From: Mycolicibacterium septicum DSM 44393
GTDB taxonomy: Bacteria; Actinomycetota; Actinomycetes; Mycobacteriales; Mycobacteriaceae
DNA: 53,802 nucleotides
Assembly: GCF_000455325.1 (NCBI RefSeq)
Contig: NZ_HG322951.1
Location: forward strand, 3,343,829 to 3,397,630
Reading direction: 5' to 3'
The notes under the pieces are model-generated. The model had not been told where the DNA came from, ran no database searches, and saw only the letters and a program-made list of their open reading frames with translations. Each line of letters begins with the position of its first letter. Position 1 is the first letter of the stretch. Below are positions 36,813 to 46,274 of this stretch, one piece after another. The position numbers were made by a program, and so were the translations under genes.

Positions 36813-37358
36813 TCACATGGCGGAGACGTCGTGCGCGTGGTGGACGATGTCGTGCAGGTGATAGATCGCGATCGTCGCGACGGTGAACTCGCTGCCGTTG
36901 CTGCGCAGCCCGCGGCGCGACCAGGCGCCGGCCGGCACGTGATCGTAGGTGTCGGCGATGACGCTCGCCGCTTCGAACAGTTCGGTGGCGACGGTGACCG
37001 GATCCTGTGATCCGTAGTCGTCGGCGATCGCGGTGGCATCCTGATCCCAGTTGGGGAACCGCGGATCGTCCTCGGTCAGCATCAACTGCACCCGGTGCTC
37101 GAAGATCCGGTGCACGTCACGGATGTGGCAGCCGTATTCGAGGATCGACCAGCGGTCCGCGCGCGTCCGGGCAGCTACCCCGGGGCGGTGCAGGCGGGGC
37201 ACCCACTGCGCGGCATCGTCGCGGATCAGGCCGGCCACCTCGCGTGGCTGCACCGCGGTCGGGTCGAATCCGCACTCAGGGCAGGTGCGGGACAGTACCC
37301 AGGTCCAGTCCTTGTCGTCGGGTTCCAGCGCGGGGTCCATGGCACCAGTGTCCGTCAC
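36813..37358 (-). CDS. DinB-fold protein (mycothiol/maleylpyruvate isomerase-like)
   Basis: A 181-aa helical-bundle protein of the DinB-like superfamily. Putative metal ligands are in RWSILEYGCHIRDVHRIFEHR and IAIYHLHDIVHHAHDV, the usual three-His arrangement. An N-terminal CPECGFDP pair of Cys is unusual and might bind zinc. Function not known; relatives are thiol-dependent transferases. The start may be the GTG at 37358 or the ATG at 37340. It follows the DUF885 gene by 3 bases. Confidence 0.82.
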   Translation of the reverse strand: MTDTGAMDPALEPDDKDWTWVLSRTCPECGFDPTAVQPREVAGLIRDDAAQWVPRLHRPGVAARTRADRWSILEYGCHIRDVHRIFEHRVQLMLTEDDPRFPNWDQDATAIADDYGSQDPVTVATELFEAASVIADTYDHVPAGAWSRRGLRSNGSEFTVATIAIYHLHDIVHHAHDVSAM

Positions 37359-37361
37359 CGG

Positions 37362-38996
37362 TCAGCCGGACGACAACGCCGATCTGAGCACATCGAGTGG
37401 CAGCCCGCCCAGATCCAGTGCGCGGCTGTGGAATTCTCGCAACGACGATCCCCGGCGCAGGGACTCGTCGCGCAGTTCGTGCCAGATCCGCTGACCGATC
37501 GCGTACGACGGTGCCTGCCCCGGCCAGCCCAGGTAGCGATCCAGCTCGAAGCGCAGGTTCTCCTCGGCCATGGCCGAATGCGACGTCAGGAAGTTCCATG
37601 CCCGTTCGGCATCCCACACCTCACCGTCTGGTGCGGTCAAGCCGCAGTGCACGCCGATGTCGAGGACCACGCGGGCCGCGCGGAATCGTTGCGCGTCAAG
37701 CATTCCCATCCGGTCTCCGGCATCGTCGAGCCAGCCGAGCTCAGCCATCAACCGCTCGGCGTACAGGGCCCAGCCCTCACCGTGGCCCGACACCCAGCAG
37801 CCGAGCCGTCGCCACCGGTTGAGCTGGTCGGCCAGGGCCACGGCGCGACCGATCTGCAGGTGGTGGCCGGGGACACCTTCGTGGAAGACCGTGGTGGTTT
37901 CCTGCCAGGTGTGGAACTGCTCGACCCCGGGCGGCACCGACCACCACATGCGTCCGGGGCGCGACCAGTCCTCGGACGGCCCGGTGTAGTAGATGCCGCC
38001 GGTCTGGGTCGGTGCGATCCGGCATTCGAGGGTACGAAGCGGCCCGTCGATGTCGAAGTGGGTGCCGGCCAGGGAATCCACCGCGCGGTCGGAGAGCTGC
38101 TGCATCCACGCCTGCAGGGCGTCCGTCCCGCTGATGACGTATCGCGGCTCCTCGTCGAGCCGGCGCAGCGTCTCGGCGACCGTGGCACCGGGATAGAGCT
38201 CTTGGGCGATCGATTCCTGCTCGGCCACAACGGCATCGAGCAGCCCCAGACCCCACTCGTAGGCCTCGTCGAGATCGACGGAGGTGCCGAGGAACAGCCG
38301 TGACATGAGTCTGTAGGCGTCGCGCCCACAGGCATCGGTTTGGCGGGCACGCGGGGCGATCTCCTCACGCAGCACCTCGCCCAGGTGCCGGTAGGCGTCG
38401 GCCGCGGCCTCGCCGTGCCGCCGCAACTCCGCCTGAAGTCGCGGGTGTTCGGGTGCCGCGCCGGTGCACATCTCGGCGAACAGCTCGGCGATCTGGCGGG
38501 ACTGGGCGACCCCTCGGGTGACCTGGCGCAGGGCGGGGGCGTGGCCGGTGCCCGAGGCTTCGCGCAAGGCGTCTGCGTAACCTGCGGCCCGCTCGGGTAC
38601 TTTCGCCAACCTCGCGGCGATCAGCGCCCAATCATCCTCGGTTTCGGTGGGCATCAGGTCGAATACGTCGCGCATGGTCTGCAGCGGCGACGCGATGACG
38701 TTGAGCTCGCCCAGGTCCAGCCCGGCATCATGCACGTCGACGATCGCGCCGAGGCGCTCGCGCAGGGCGGCCACGGTGACCACGTCGATGTCATCCACGG
38801 GCTCGATCCCGTCGAGCTCGGCCAAGGTGGCACGGGCCGCTTCGGCGCGTGCGGTCACTCCCTGTGGGGAGTAGTCGGTGACGTCGTCGTCGTGACCGGT
38901 GATACCCATTTCCGTTGCGGCGCACGGGTCGAGGCGCGCATAGGTGTCCAGGTAGCGCTCGGCTACCGTGTCGACGGCGGTGGTGGCCCTAGCCAA
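37362..38996 (-). CDS. DUF885 family protein (putative metallopeptidase-like)
   Basis: A 544-aa protein of the DUF885 family, related to M3/M32-type zinc peptidases. The key motif FHEGVPGHHLQIGRAVAL (near residues 355-372) carries the HExxxxHH-like metal site; WVSGHGEGWALYAERLMAELGW follows with the third-ligand Glu. C-terminal LTSHSAMAEENLRFELDRYLGWPGQA and YAIGQRIW are family hallmarks. No signal peptide, so probably cytosolic. The frame extends to 39035 inside the neighbouring peptidase gene; TTG at 38996, overlapping that gene's stop, is taken as the start, with moderate certainty. Confidence 0.88.
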   Translation of the reverse strand: MARATTAVDTVAERYLDTYARLDPCAATEMGITGHDDDVTDYSPQGVTARAEAARATLAELDGIEPVDDIDVVTVAALRERLGAIVDVHDAGLDLGELNVIASPLQTMRDVFDLMPTETEDDWALIAARLAKVPERAAGYADALREASGTGHAPALRQVTRGVAQSRQIAELFAEMCTGAAPEHPRLQAELRRHGEAAADAYRHLGEVLREEIAPRARQTDACGRDAYRLMSRLFLGTSVDLDEAYEWGLGLLDAVVAEQESIAQELYPGATVAETLRRLDEEPRYVISGTDALQAWMQQLSDRAVDSLAGTHFDIDGPLRTLECRIAPTQTGGIYYTGPSEDWSRPGRMWWSVPPGVEQFHTWQETTTVFHEGVPGHHLQIGRAVALADQLNRWRRLGCWVSGHGEGWALYAERLMAELGWLDDAGDRMGMLDAQRFRAARVVLDIGVHCGLTAPDGEVWDAERAWNFLTSHSAMAEENLRFELDRYLGWPGQAPSYAIGQRIWHELRDESLRRGSSLREFHSRALDLGGLPLDVLRSALSSG

Positions 38997-39879
38997 GGTT
39001 GTTCGCGGCGAAGGTGTCGCACTTGTTCGGATCACCGGTCTGGTAACCGATGGTGAACCACTTCTGGCGCTGTTCGGAGGAACCGTGGGTCCACGCCTCG
39101 GGGTTGATCCGGCCGGTGGCCTGCTTCTGGATCCGGTCGTCGCCCACCGAGGAGGCCGCCGACAGCGCGTCGGTGATGTCCTTGTCGCTCAACGGTTCCA
39201 GGAAAGGCACGTCGGTGCCCTCCTGCCGGGTGATCGACGCGTAGTGCGCCCAGACCCCGGCGTAGCAGTCGGCCTGCAGTTCGGTGCGCACGCCCGCGCC
39301 GGTGGCGCCCTCGGGGTCACGCTGGGCCCGGCCGAGGACTCCCAGCAGGTCCTGCACGTGGTGTCCGAACTCGTGGGCCACCACGTACTCCTGCGCGAGC
39401 GGGCCTCCGCTGGAACCGAACTGGTCGACGAGCACCTGGAAGAAGTCGGTGTCGAAGTAGGCCGTCTTGTCCACCGGGCAGTAGAACGGCCCGACATCAC
39501 TGGTGGCCGGACCGCAGCCGGTCTGGACCTGCCCCTTGAACAGTCGGACGTGCGGGCGGGTGTAGCCCTTGAGCAGTTGCTGCCACACGCCGTCCACGGA
39601 GTTTCCGGTGGCGACCACCCGGCACTCGACCTTGGAGTTGGCGTCGGCGCCGGTCTTGCACTGGCTCAGATCGAAACCTTCGGCCTCGACACCGTTGGTG
39701 GAGATCTCCTGCTGCTGGGGGAGCACGGTGCCGGGATCCACACCGAGGAACAACGCGAGCACCACGATCAACAGACCGCCCATCCCTCCGCCGATCGCGA
39801 TGCCACGGCCGGGGCCACGGCCACCGCCGGAACTGGAGGTGGTGCTCGTGTCGATCTGCATACCCTCGTTGAAGGTCAT
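38989..39879 (-). CDS. Membrane-anchored neutral zinc metallopeptidase (Rv2575c family)
   Basis: A 296-aa protein of the putative neutral zinc metallopeptidase family (YpfJ type). A Gly/Arg-rich N-terminus leads to a membrane helix near residues 35-55, then an extracytoplasmic domain with the zinc motif VVAHEFGHHVQ (near 165) and ELQADCYAGVWAHY carrying the third ligand. Several Cys (QCKTG, VECRV, TGCGP, FYCPV) could form disulfides outside the membrane. The ATG at 39879 has GGAG seven bases upstream and is preferred to the ATG at 39897. The target proteins are not known. Confidence 0.92.
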   Translation of the reverse strand: MTFNEGMQIDTSTTSSSGGGRGPGRGIAIGGGMGGLLIVVLALFLGVDPGTVLPQQQEISTNGVEAEGFDLSQCKTGADANSKVECRVVATGNSVDGVWQQLLKGYTRPHVRLFKGQVQTGCGPATSDVGPFYCPVDKTAYFDTDFFQVLVDQFGSSGGPLAQEYVVAHEFGHHVQDLLGVLGRAQRDPEGATGAGVRTELQADCYAGVWAHYASITRQEGTDVPFLEPLSDKDITDALSAASSVGDDRIQKQATGRINPEAWTHGSSEQRQKWFTIGYQTGDPNKCDTFAANNLG

Positions 39880-39931
39880 CGCGTCACTCCATCGCATTCG
39901 CCGGTAGGTGCGTGCTCAACAGCCCGTTCAG

Positions 39932-39950
39932 CGTACCTTTGCGAGGTACG
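39932..39950. promoter_or_regulatory. Inverted repeat upstream of the zinc metallopeptidase gene
   Basis: CGTACCT (39932-39938) / AGGTACG (39944-39950) with a 5-base loop, 53 bases before the metallopeptidase ATG. It may be an operator or leader hairpin. It lies before the likely left edge of the TnpB insertion, so it is assigned to the host gene. Confidence 0.4.
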
Positions 39951-39969
39951 TCCTCCGTTGACCATTGAT

Positions 39970-41440
39970 AGGAATTGCTTCCCATTGTCGGTGCGTCGTC
40001 GTGAAGCCTCGACGCGCTGGGCTGTGTAGGTCTGCGTGTATCGGGGTTTGGCAGCCACCACCATAGCGACGGAGGCCGGTGCCTGTGTCCGGGTGAGTGA
40101 GCGTTGTCATACCCGGGATCTAGTGTGCGGGCATGAAGTTGGCCGTGCAGGTGCGGTTGGAGGCAGACGCCGCCCAACTTGATGTGCTCGCACGCACACT
40201 GATCGCCTGTAACGAGACAGCGAACCATGTGTCGACCATCGCCCACCGTCAGGCTGTGTTCAGGCGGCGAGACCTGCGTGCAATCACCTACGCCATGGCC
40301 CGCCAGCACGCTGGACTCGGGGCGCAGGCGGCGCAGTTGTGCATCCGTAAAGTTGCGGATGCCTACACCACGCTGGCATCGAATCTGGGCGGCGGGCGCC
40401 ACGGGGTGCCGGGCAGCACACGCCGACAGAAGGTTCAGGCCCACCCGATCCGGTTCCGGTCCCTTGGCGCTCAGCCGTTCGACGATCGTTGTTTGTCGTG
40501 GATCCATGACGCCGATACCGATACGGGTGGGTCGGTCTCTATCTGGACGGTTGACGGGCGATTGAAGAGCCTCCGGTTCACCGGCAAACCCGACCAGATC
40601 GCGCTTTTGCGGACGTCCCGCAGAGGGGAAACCGACCTGGTGCTGCGCCGCTGCCGTGGCACGCTGACCGCGTTTTTGATCGCCAGTGTCGTGGTGCCCG
40701 AACCCCTGGCCTCTACCGGGGCTCATCTGCATTCGAGCGACGGGTGGATCGGTGTGGATCTGGGTGTGGAGAACATCGCGGTCACCAGTGATCGGCCGCT
40801 GGCCAGGGAGTTGTTGGCGACTTACGGCGCCGGCGCACCCGATGGGGCCGCGGGGCGAGGAAGTGTGAAGGACAGACGTACCCGTAACCGGGAGGTGCGC
40901 CAGAAGCTCCAGAGGAAGAACACCAAGTCGGCGAAACGTCTGCTGCGGAAACGTGCCCGCAAGGAAGCGCGCTTCGCGGCCGACGTCAACCACCAAATTT
41001 CGAAGAGGATCGTGGCCGAGGCTGAACGCACCGGACGTGGAATCGCAGTCGAAGACCTGACTGGGATCCGCGAGCGGGTACGGCTCCGCAAGCCCCAACG
41101 CGCCACCCACGCGAGTTGGGCTTTCGCCCAACTCGGGGTGTTCCTCACTTATAAAGCAGCCCGAGCTGGTGTGCCGATCGTCCGGGTGGACCCGGCGTAC
41201 ACCAGCCAGCGATGCACCGCCTGCGGCCACATCGACAAACGCAACCGGACCAGCCAGGCCGAGTTCGTCTGTCGGGACTGCGGATTCACCGCAGAACACG
41301 CAGACATTCTCGGGGCCGATAACATCGCGCTCCGAGCCCCCGCCACCTGGGCCCAGTCAACGGCCCCCAGCGCGGCGTGACACCTGACACCCAGCCAGGG
41401 GCTACAGCTGCAAACCCGGTCCTTCGACCAGGTAGTTGGC
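39970..41440 (+). mobile_element. Solitary TnpB element of the IS200/IS605-IS1341 group (bounds approximate)
   Basis: The insertion separates the metallopeptidase gene from the esterase gene. No TnpA gene is present. On the left, TTGAT (39965-39969), which matches a known IS605-type target motif, is followed by a hairpin GCGTCG (39993-39998) / CGACGC (40010-40015), a plausible subterminal left-end structure. On the right, hairpins AGCC/GGCT (near 41394-41404) and GGTC/GACC (near 41419-41430) follow the tnpB stop. The exact ends cannot be fixed without an empty-site comparison. Confidence 0.4.
40133..41380 (+). CDS. tnpB: TnpB family RNA-guided nuclease (transposon-associated)
   Basis: A 415-aa TnpB/OrfB protein, a relative of Cas12f-type nucleases. 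The RuvC residues are intact: D209 in GVDLGVEN, E307 in GIAVEDLTGIRE, and D391 in HADILGADNI. A zinc finger CTACGHIDK...CRDCG sits between the last two. A helical, Arg/Lys-rich segment (TRNREVRQKLQRKNTKSAKRLLRKRARKEARF) precedes the Glu motif. In this family a guide RNA overlaps the 3' end of the gene and extends past the stop, so it would span about 41250-41440 if conserved. A -10-like TAGTGT ends 6 bases before the ATG, suggesting leaderless expression. Confidence 0.94.
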   Translation: MKLAVQVRLEADAAQLDVLARTLIACNETANHVSTIAHRQAVFRRRDLRAITYAMARQHAGLGAQAAQLCIRKVADAYTTLASNLGGGRHGVPGSTRRQKVQAHPIRFRSLGAQPFDDRCLSWIHDADTDTGGSVSIWTVDGRLKSLRFTGKPDQIALLRTSRRGETDLVLRRCRGTLTAFLIASVVVPEPLASTGAHLHSSDGWIGVDLGVENIAVTSDRPLARELLATYGAGAPDGAAGRGSVKDRRTRNREVRQKLQRKNTKSAKRLLRKRARKEARFAADVNHQISKRIVAEAERTGRGIAVEDLTGIRERVRLRKPQRATHASWAFAQLGVFLTYKAARAGVPIVRVDPAYTSQRCTACGHIDKRNRTSQAEFVCRDCGFTAEHADILGADNIALRAPATWAQSTAPSAA

Positions 41441-41450
41441 CTTGCCACAC

Positions 41451-41456
41451 TAGGAT
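41451..41456 (+). promoter_or_regulatory. -10 element for a leaderless esterase transcript
   Basis: TAGGAT (TANNNT) followed by exactly 6 bases and the GTG start at 41463; no ribosome-binding sequence is present. The same spacing recurs at three or four other genes in this window. Confidence 0.5.
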
Positions 41457-41462
41457 TCACAC

Positions 41463-42938
41463 GTGTCCGTCGTTGCGGAACATTCGACCATCGCCCACAC
41501 CTCGCATGGGCGGCTACGCGGCACCCGCGAAGGCGGGGTCAGCGTATGGCGGGGTGTCGAGTACGCCCAGCAGCCCATCGGCGCCTTGCGTTTCCTGGCG
41601 CCGCGGCCCGTGGTGCCCTGGACCGGGGTGCGCGACGCCGTCGAGCACGGTCCTTTGCCGCCCCAGGGCCGTTCGTTCGTCGGGGGAGGCCGCGACGACC
41701 CCAAGGTCCGCGACGAGGCTTGCCTGACTGTCACGGTGTGGTCGCCCGACACGGGTGGATCGCTGCCGGTGATGGTGTGGATTCCCGGCGGGGCCTTCGT
41801 CTACGGCGCCGGTCAGCTGCAGCTGTACAACGGTTCGCGGCTGGCGGCCAACGGCAACGTGGTCGTCGTCAATGTCACGTACCGGCTCGGCGTGTTCGGC
41901 GGATTCGAACTCGGTGACCTGGGCGAGGGGTTCGACGACAACCTGTGCCTGCGCGACCAGATCGCCGCGCTGCAGTGGGTGCGCGACAACATCGCCGCAT
42001 TCGGCGGCGATCCGGAACAGGTGACGGTGTTCGGTGAATCGGCCGGTGCCACATCGGTGTTGGCACTGTTGGCCAGCCCGGCGGCCGACGGTCTGTTCGC
42101 CAGGGCCATCGCCCAGAGCCCGGCGCTACCGCTGATCGCCGACCGCGAGGACCGGGCTCGCCAGTCGCGGCGCTTCATGCAACTGCTCGGGGTCGGCGCC
42201 GAGCAGCTCAAAGTGCTGCCGCAGCGCCAGTTGCGCCGGGCCGCCGGTCAGCTGCAGCTCGAGAGTGCGCAGCAGACACCGACGTTGGCCTACGGGCTGA
42301 CCCACGGCGTCGACCTGCTGCCGCTGCACCCGACCGAGGCCGCGCGCGCGGGCGCGGTGTCCGCGGTGCCGTTGATCATCGGCACCAACAGCCACGAGGC
42401 GTCGATGTTCGCCTGGGGTAAGCCACCGATGCTGCCGACCACGCCGGCCGGCGTCGAGGACTATCTGCGCCGCCGCACTCCGCACGACCGCGATCGGGTG
42501 GTGAGCGCCTATCCCGATCTCCCGCGCCGCCGGGCGTTGATCGCTTTCGGGTCCGACGTCATGTTCGGGGCGCCGACCTGGGCGTTCGCCGATGCCTACA
42601 GCGGGCACGCGCCGACTCACGTGTACCGGTTCGACCACACCACCTGGACGTTGAAGGTGTTGGGCCTTGGCGCCACCCACGGCAGCGAGATCGTGCACAT
42701 CCACCACAGCTACGGGTCGTATCTCGGGCGGAAGTTGCACCCGCTGGGCCGGCGGGTGCAGCCGTCGGTCGGCCGGCGGATGCAACGTACCTGGCTGGAT
42801 TTCGCCCGGGCCGAGGTCGCCGACTGGCCGGAGTACGACATCGAGCGGCGGCTGACCCGGGTGATCCGTTCCACGCGCGACGAGACCGTCGCCGATCCCG
42901 ACGCGGTGCGGCGCGTGGCGTGGGAAGGGCTGGGCTGA
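41463..42938 (+). CDS. Type-B carboxylesterase/lipase
   Basis: A 491-aa serine hydrolase of the carboxylesterase B family. The oxyanion motif is VMVWIPGGAFVYGAG, the type-B signature DNLCLRDQIAALQWVRDNIAAFGGDPEQVTVFGESAGATSV holds the nucleophile Ser in GESAG (near residue 198), the acid is the Glu in GTNSHEASMF, and the catalytic His is in LGATHGSEIVHIHHSYG. No signal peptide is seen, so a cytoplasmic location is likely. The start is GTG without a ribosome-binding site but with a -10-like TAGGAT 6 bases upstream. Confidence 0.93.
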   Translation: MSVVAEHSTIAHTSHGRLRGTREGGVSVWRGVEYAQQPIGALRFLAPRPVVPWTGVRDAVEHGPLPPQGRSFVGGGRDDPKVRDEACLTVTVWSPDTGGSLPVMVWIPGGAFVYGAGQLQLYNGSRLAANGNVVVVNVTYRLGVFGGFELGDLGEGFDDNLCLRDQIAALQWVRDNIAAFGGDPEQVTVFGESAGATSVLALLASPAADGLFARAIAQSPALPLIADREDRARQSRRFMQLLGVGAEQLKVLPQRQLRRAAGQLQLESAQQTPTLAYGLTHGVDLLPLHPTEAARAGAVSAVPLIIGTNSHEASMFAWGKPPMLPTTPAGVEDYLRRRTPHDRDRVVSAYPDLPRRRALIAFGSDVMFGAPTWAFADAYSGHAPTHVYRFDHTTWTLKVLGLGATHGSEIVHIHHSYGSYLGRKLHPLGRRVQPSVGRRMQRTWLDFARAEVADWPEYDIERRLTRVIRSTRDETVADPDAVRRVAWEGLG

Positions 42939-42942
42939 CGCC

Positions 42943-43446
42943 CTACTTGCCGTAGCGCTCGTTGGTGTAGCGGCGGAGGTTGTGCAGGAACCGCTGGAAC
43001 AGCCACGCCATCACCGGCTGGCCCATGGTCATCCCGAGTCGCCCGGCCAGCCCGCTGGGCTTCATCGCCATCACCCAGGTCAGGTGGCAGCCGTCGGCCG
43101 TCTCGACCACGCGGTAGTCCTCGGCGAAGGCCGAGATCGCGTTCGAGGTGCTGGTGTTGAATCGGAAAGCCATGTGGGAGAAAGGTTCCCACGCCAGGAA
43201 TTCCTCATCGCCGACGATGTGCCCGCGCATCGTGACCGTGCGGGTGGTGCCGACGCCGCGAGGTTCGGGGCTGGTCCACTCGACATTGGTGATGACGGTG
43301 GCCCAGTGCGGCCAGGAGGTCTCGTCGGACAGCACCTCGAACAGCTGCTCTCCGGTGATGGCGAGGTCGACGGTGCTGACGAAGCGGAACGGCGCACGGT
43401 CGATGAAGTCCAACTCGACGCGTTCGCACTGGTAGGTCCGGGCCAT
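42943..43446 (-). CDS. SRPBCC family protein (Rv2574 type)
   Basis: A 167-aa helix-grip protein. It has STVDLAITGEQLFEVLSDETSWPHWATVITNVEWTSPEPRGVGTTRTVTM at the N-terminus, a middle sheet, and a C-terminal helix (QPVMAWLFQRFLHNLRRYTNERYGK). It lies between the esterase and the ketopantoate-reductase-like gene, matching the position of a 167-aa conserved mycobacterial gene. The ligand is unknown. The stops of this gene and the esterase gene are 4 bases apart, convergent. A TAGGGT 8 bases before the ATG may be its -10. Confidence 0.88.
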   Translation of the reverse strand: MARTYQCERVELDFIDRAPFRFVSTVDLAITGEQLFEVLSDETSWPHWATVITNVEWTSPEPRGVGTTRTVTMRGHIVGDEEFLAWEPFSHMAFRFNTSTSNAISAFAEDYRVVETADGCHLTWVMAMKPSGLAGRLGMTMGQPVMAWLFQRFLHNLRRYTNERYGK

Positions 43447-43449
43447 GGG

Positions 43450-43474
43450 TAGACACCCTAGGGGAGAGTGTCTA
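43450..43474. promoter_or_regulatory. 25-bp inverted repeat upstream of the SRPBCC gene
   Basis: TAGACAC (43450-43456) pairs perfectly with GTGTCTA (43468-43474) around an 11-base spacer with a central CCTAGG. It begins 4 bases upstream of the SRPBCC start codon and covers its probable -10, so it fits an operator. Confidence 0.5.
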
Positions 43475-43482
43475 GTGGCGGG

Positions 43483-44412
43483 TCAGCCCGGCCCGTCGCC
43501 GGCCGCAGCCAGCAGCGGGACCACCACGTCACTGATGGGGGTGGGCAGGCCATGCGCGGCCGCCTTGCGGGAGATGACGCCGTTGCGGATGTCCCACTCC
43601 AGCGGCCGGTTGGCCCGATGGTCGGTCAGCATCGAGGTGGTGAGGTCCTCGGGTGCGGCGGCCAGCATGGTGACGATCTCGTCGACCACCTCGTCACCCA
43701 GATCCGCGCCGTCGGAGCGGGCCACGGCCAGGCACTCGGTCAGATAGCGCCGCGCCAGCGCGGCCACGTCGTCGCGGCGGAACATGCCCGCGCGCCGGTC
43801 TGCCAGCACCATGAACCCGACCACGGCGTTGACCAGCAGCTTGCGCCAGGCCGCGCTGCGGAAATCGGGGTCGCGTTCCACGGTGATCGCGGTGCCGCGC
43901 AAAGCGTCGGCCACGGTCGCCGCCGCCGGGGTGTCGGGCAGCACCAACCGGGCCTCGCTGCGCAACCGCACCCAGCCGCCGGGCTGCATCTCCGACGAGA
44001 TCCACACCGCCGCGGGCACGACGTGGGCCTCGTCGGTGCGAGGGCTGATCCCACTGACCCGCTCGACCTGCTCGACGCCGTTCTGCAGCGCGCACACCAC
44101 GGTGTTCTCGTCGCACAGCCGGTCCAGCCACGCGGCGGCGTGGCCGTTCTGGGTGTCCTTGACGGCGAGAAACACCACGTCGAGCGGGCCGTCGACGGTG
44201 GCCGGATCGGTGTGCACCGGGCCTGGCACCCGAATTGGTTCTCCGCCGTCGGGCCGGACCTCGACACCGTCGCGCGGGGTCCGTCCGCCCAGCAGGACCG
44301 GTCGGCCCGCGGCATACAGGAGGGCGGCGACGGTGGCCCCGATGGCGCCCGGGCCGATGACCGCGATGGGGGAGTTCCGTGCTGCTGAGTCTTCGCGCGA
44401 GCGCTCATCCAC
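43483..44412 (-). CDS. 2-dehydropantoate 2-reductase-like protein (PanE/ApbA family, Rv2573 type)
   Basis: A 309-aa NADP-dependent reductase of the ketopantoate reductase family. The nucleotide motif is [17 protein letters not shown] (residues 16-32), followed by [22 protein letters not shown] (the conserved LQNG) and a C-terminal domain with [12 protein letters not shown] and the catalytic-region [20 protein letters not shown]. Whether it really makes pantoate is uncertain, as the family is broad. The GTG start has no ribosome-binding site, but TAACTT lies 6 bases upstream, suggesting leaderless expression. It is divergent from aspS. Confidence 0.9.
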   Translation of the reverse strand: MDERSREDSAARNSPIAVIGPGAIGATVAALLYAAGRPVLLGGRTPRDGVEVRPDGGEPIRVPGPVHTDPATVDGPLDVVFLAVKDTQNGHAAAWLDRLCDENTVVCALQNGVEQVERVSGISPRTDEAHVVPAAVWISSEMQPGGWVRLRSEARLVLPDTPAAATVADALRGTAITVERDPDFRSAAWRKLLVNAVVGFMVLADRRAGMFRRDDVAALARRYLTECLAVARSDGADLGDEVVDEIVTMLAAAPEDLTTSMLTDHRANRPLEWDIRNGVISRKAAAHGLPTPISDVVVPLLAAAGDGPG

Positions 44413-44498
44413 GCTGCCAAGTTACCGCCGCAGACCGACTCTCTAGACTGGTCAATCGTCACCACCAGTCTCTCTCGACTCAACATTCAGGAGTTTTC

Positions 44499-46274
44499 GT
44501 GCTGCGCAGTCATGGCGCCGGTTCATTGCGGGCCGCGGATGCCGGTCAAACGGTCACCTTGGCGGGATGGGTGGCGCGTCGCCGTGACCACGGCGGGGTC
44601 ATCTTCATCGACCTGCGCGACGCATCAGGCGTGTCTCAGGTGGTGTTCCGCGAAGGCGATGTGCTCGCCGCCGCGCACCGGCTGCGCGCCGAGTTCTGCA
44701 TCGCCGTCACCGGAGTGGTCGAGGTCCGTCCCGAGGGCAACGAGAACCCCGACATCCCCACCGGCAAGATCGAGGTGAACGCCACCTCGCTGACCGTGCT
44801 GTCCGAGAGCGCCCCGCTGCCGTTCCAGCTCGACGAGACCGCCGGCGAGGAAGCCCGGCTCAAGTACCGCTACCTGGATCTGCGCCGCGAGGGCCCGGGC
44901 CACGCAATCCGGTTGCGGTCCAAGGTCAATGCGGCCGCCCGCAGTGTGCTGTCCGAGCACGACTTCGTCGAGATCGAAACCCCGACGCTGACCCGTTCGA
45001 CCCCGGAGGGCGCCCGCGACTTCCTGGTGCCCGCGCGCCTGCAGCCCGGCTCGTTCTACGCGCTGCCGCAGAGCCCGCAGCTGTTCAAGCAGCTGCTCAT
45101 GGTCGCCGGCATGGAGCGCTACTACCAGATCGCGCGCTGCTACCGCGACGAGGACTTCCGCGCCGACCGCCAGCCGGAGTTCACCCAGCTGGACATGGAG
45201 CTCAGCTTCGTCGACGCCGACGACGTCATCGCGATCTCCGAGCAGATCCTCAAGGCGTTGTGGGCCCTCGTCGGCTACGACCTGCCGCTGCCGCTGCCGC
45301 GGATCAGCTACGCCGACGCGATGCGCCGGTTCGGTTCCGACAAGCCCGACCTGCGGTTCGGCGTCGAACTCATCGAGTGCACCGATTACTTCAAGGACAC
45401 CCCGTTCCGGGTGTTCCAGGCGCCGTACGTGGGTGCGGTCGTCATGTCCGGCGGTGCGTCGCAGCCGCGCCGCACCCTCGACGGCTGGCAGGAATTCGCC
45501 AAGCAGCGCGGCCACAAGGGACTGGCCTACGTGCTGGTGGCCGAGGACGGCACGCTGGGCGGCCCGGTGGCCAAGAACCTCACCGACGCCGAGCGCGACG
45601 GCCTGGCCGCCCACGTCGGCGCCGAGCCCGGTGACTGCGTGTTCTTCGCGGCGGGCCCGGCCAGGTCGGCGCGAGCGCTGCTGGGCGCCACCCGCATCGA
45701 GATCGCCAAGCGCCTCAACCTGATCGATCCGGCCGCCTGGGCGTTCACCTGGGTGGTGGACTTCCCGATGTTCGAGCCCGCCGATGTGGCGACGGCCTCG
45801 GGCGACGTGGCCGTGGGTTCGGGGGCCTGGACGGCCGTGCACCACGCCTTCACCGCGCCGAAGGCCGAATCGGAGGGCACCTTCGACACCGATCCGGGCA
45901 GCGCGTTGTCCGATGCCTACGACATCGTCTGCAACGGCAACGAGATCGGCGGCGGCTCGATCCGTATCCATCGGCGCGACATCCAGGAGCGGGTGTTCGC
46001 CATGATGGGCATCGACCACGACGAGGCCCAGGACAAGTTCGGATTCCTGTTGGACGCCTTCGCCTTCGGGGCGCCGCCGCACGGCGGCATCGCGTTCGGC
46101 TGGGACCGCATCACCGCGCTGCTGGCCGGGGTGGACTCGATCCGCGAGGTCATCGCGTTCCCCAAGTCGGGCGGCGGCGTCGACCCGCTGACCGATGCGC
46201 CCGCGCCCATCACCCCGCAGCAGCGCAAGGAATCGGGAATAGACGCCAAGCCCGAGGAGCTCAAGAAGTCATGA
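44499..46274 (+). CDS. aspS: Aspartyl-tRNA synthetase (probably non-discriminating, Asp/Asn)
   Basis: A 591-aa bacterial-type AspRS. It has the N-terminal OB-fold anticodon domain ([26 protein letters not shown]), class II motif 1 near residues 150-180 ([25 protein letters not shown]), motif 2 ([25 protein letters not shown]), the GAD insertion domain and motif 3 ([15 protein letters not shown]). Mycobacterial AspRS is known to charge both tRNA-Asp and tRNA-Asn. Start GTG at 44499 has CAGGAG six bases upstream. The stop overlaps the start of the next gene (ATGA). Confidence 0.97.
   Translation: MLRSHGAGSLRAADAGQTVTLAGWVARRRDHGGVIFIDLRDASGVSQVVFREGDVLAAAHRLRAEFCIAVTGVVEVRPEGNENPDIPTGKIEVNATSLTVLSESAPLPFQLDETAGEEARLKYRYLDLRREGPGHAIRLRSKVNAAARSVLSEHDFVEIETPTLTRSTPEGARDFLVPARLQPGSFYALPQSPQLFKQLLMVAGMERYYQIARCYRDEDFRADRQPEFTQLDMELSFVDADDVIAISEQILKALWALVGYDLPLPLPRISYADAMRRFGSDKPDLRFGVELIECTDYFKDTPFRVFQAPYVGAVVMSGGASQPRRTLDGWQEFAKQRGHKGLAYVLVAEDGTLGGPVAKNLTDAERDGLAAHVGAEPGDCVFFAAGPARSARALLGATRIEIAKRLNLIDPAAWAFTWVVDFPMFEPADVATASGDVAVGSGAWTAVHHAFTAPKAESEGTFDTDPGSALSDAYDIVCNGNEIGGGSIRIHRRDIQERVFAMMGIDHDEAQDKFGFLLDAFAFGAPPHGGIAFGWDRITALLAGVDSIREVIAFPKSGGGVDPLTDAPAPITPQQRKESGIDAKPEELKKS

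Noticed and set aside
39884..41299. Long minus-strand open frame opposite tnpB
   Set aside because: It has no recognisable domain, is rich in Arg/His/Pro, and lies antisense to a clear TnpB protein with intact motifs.
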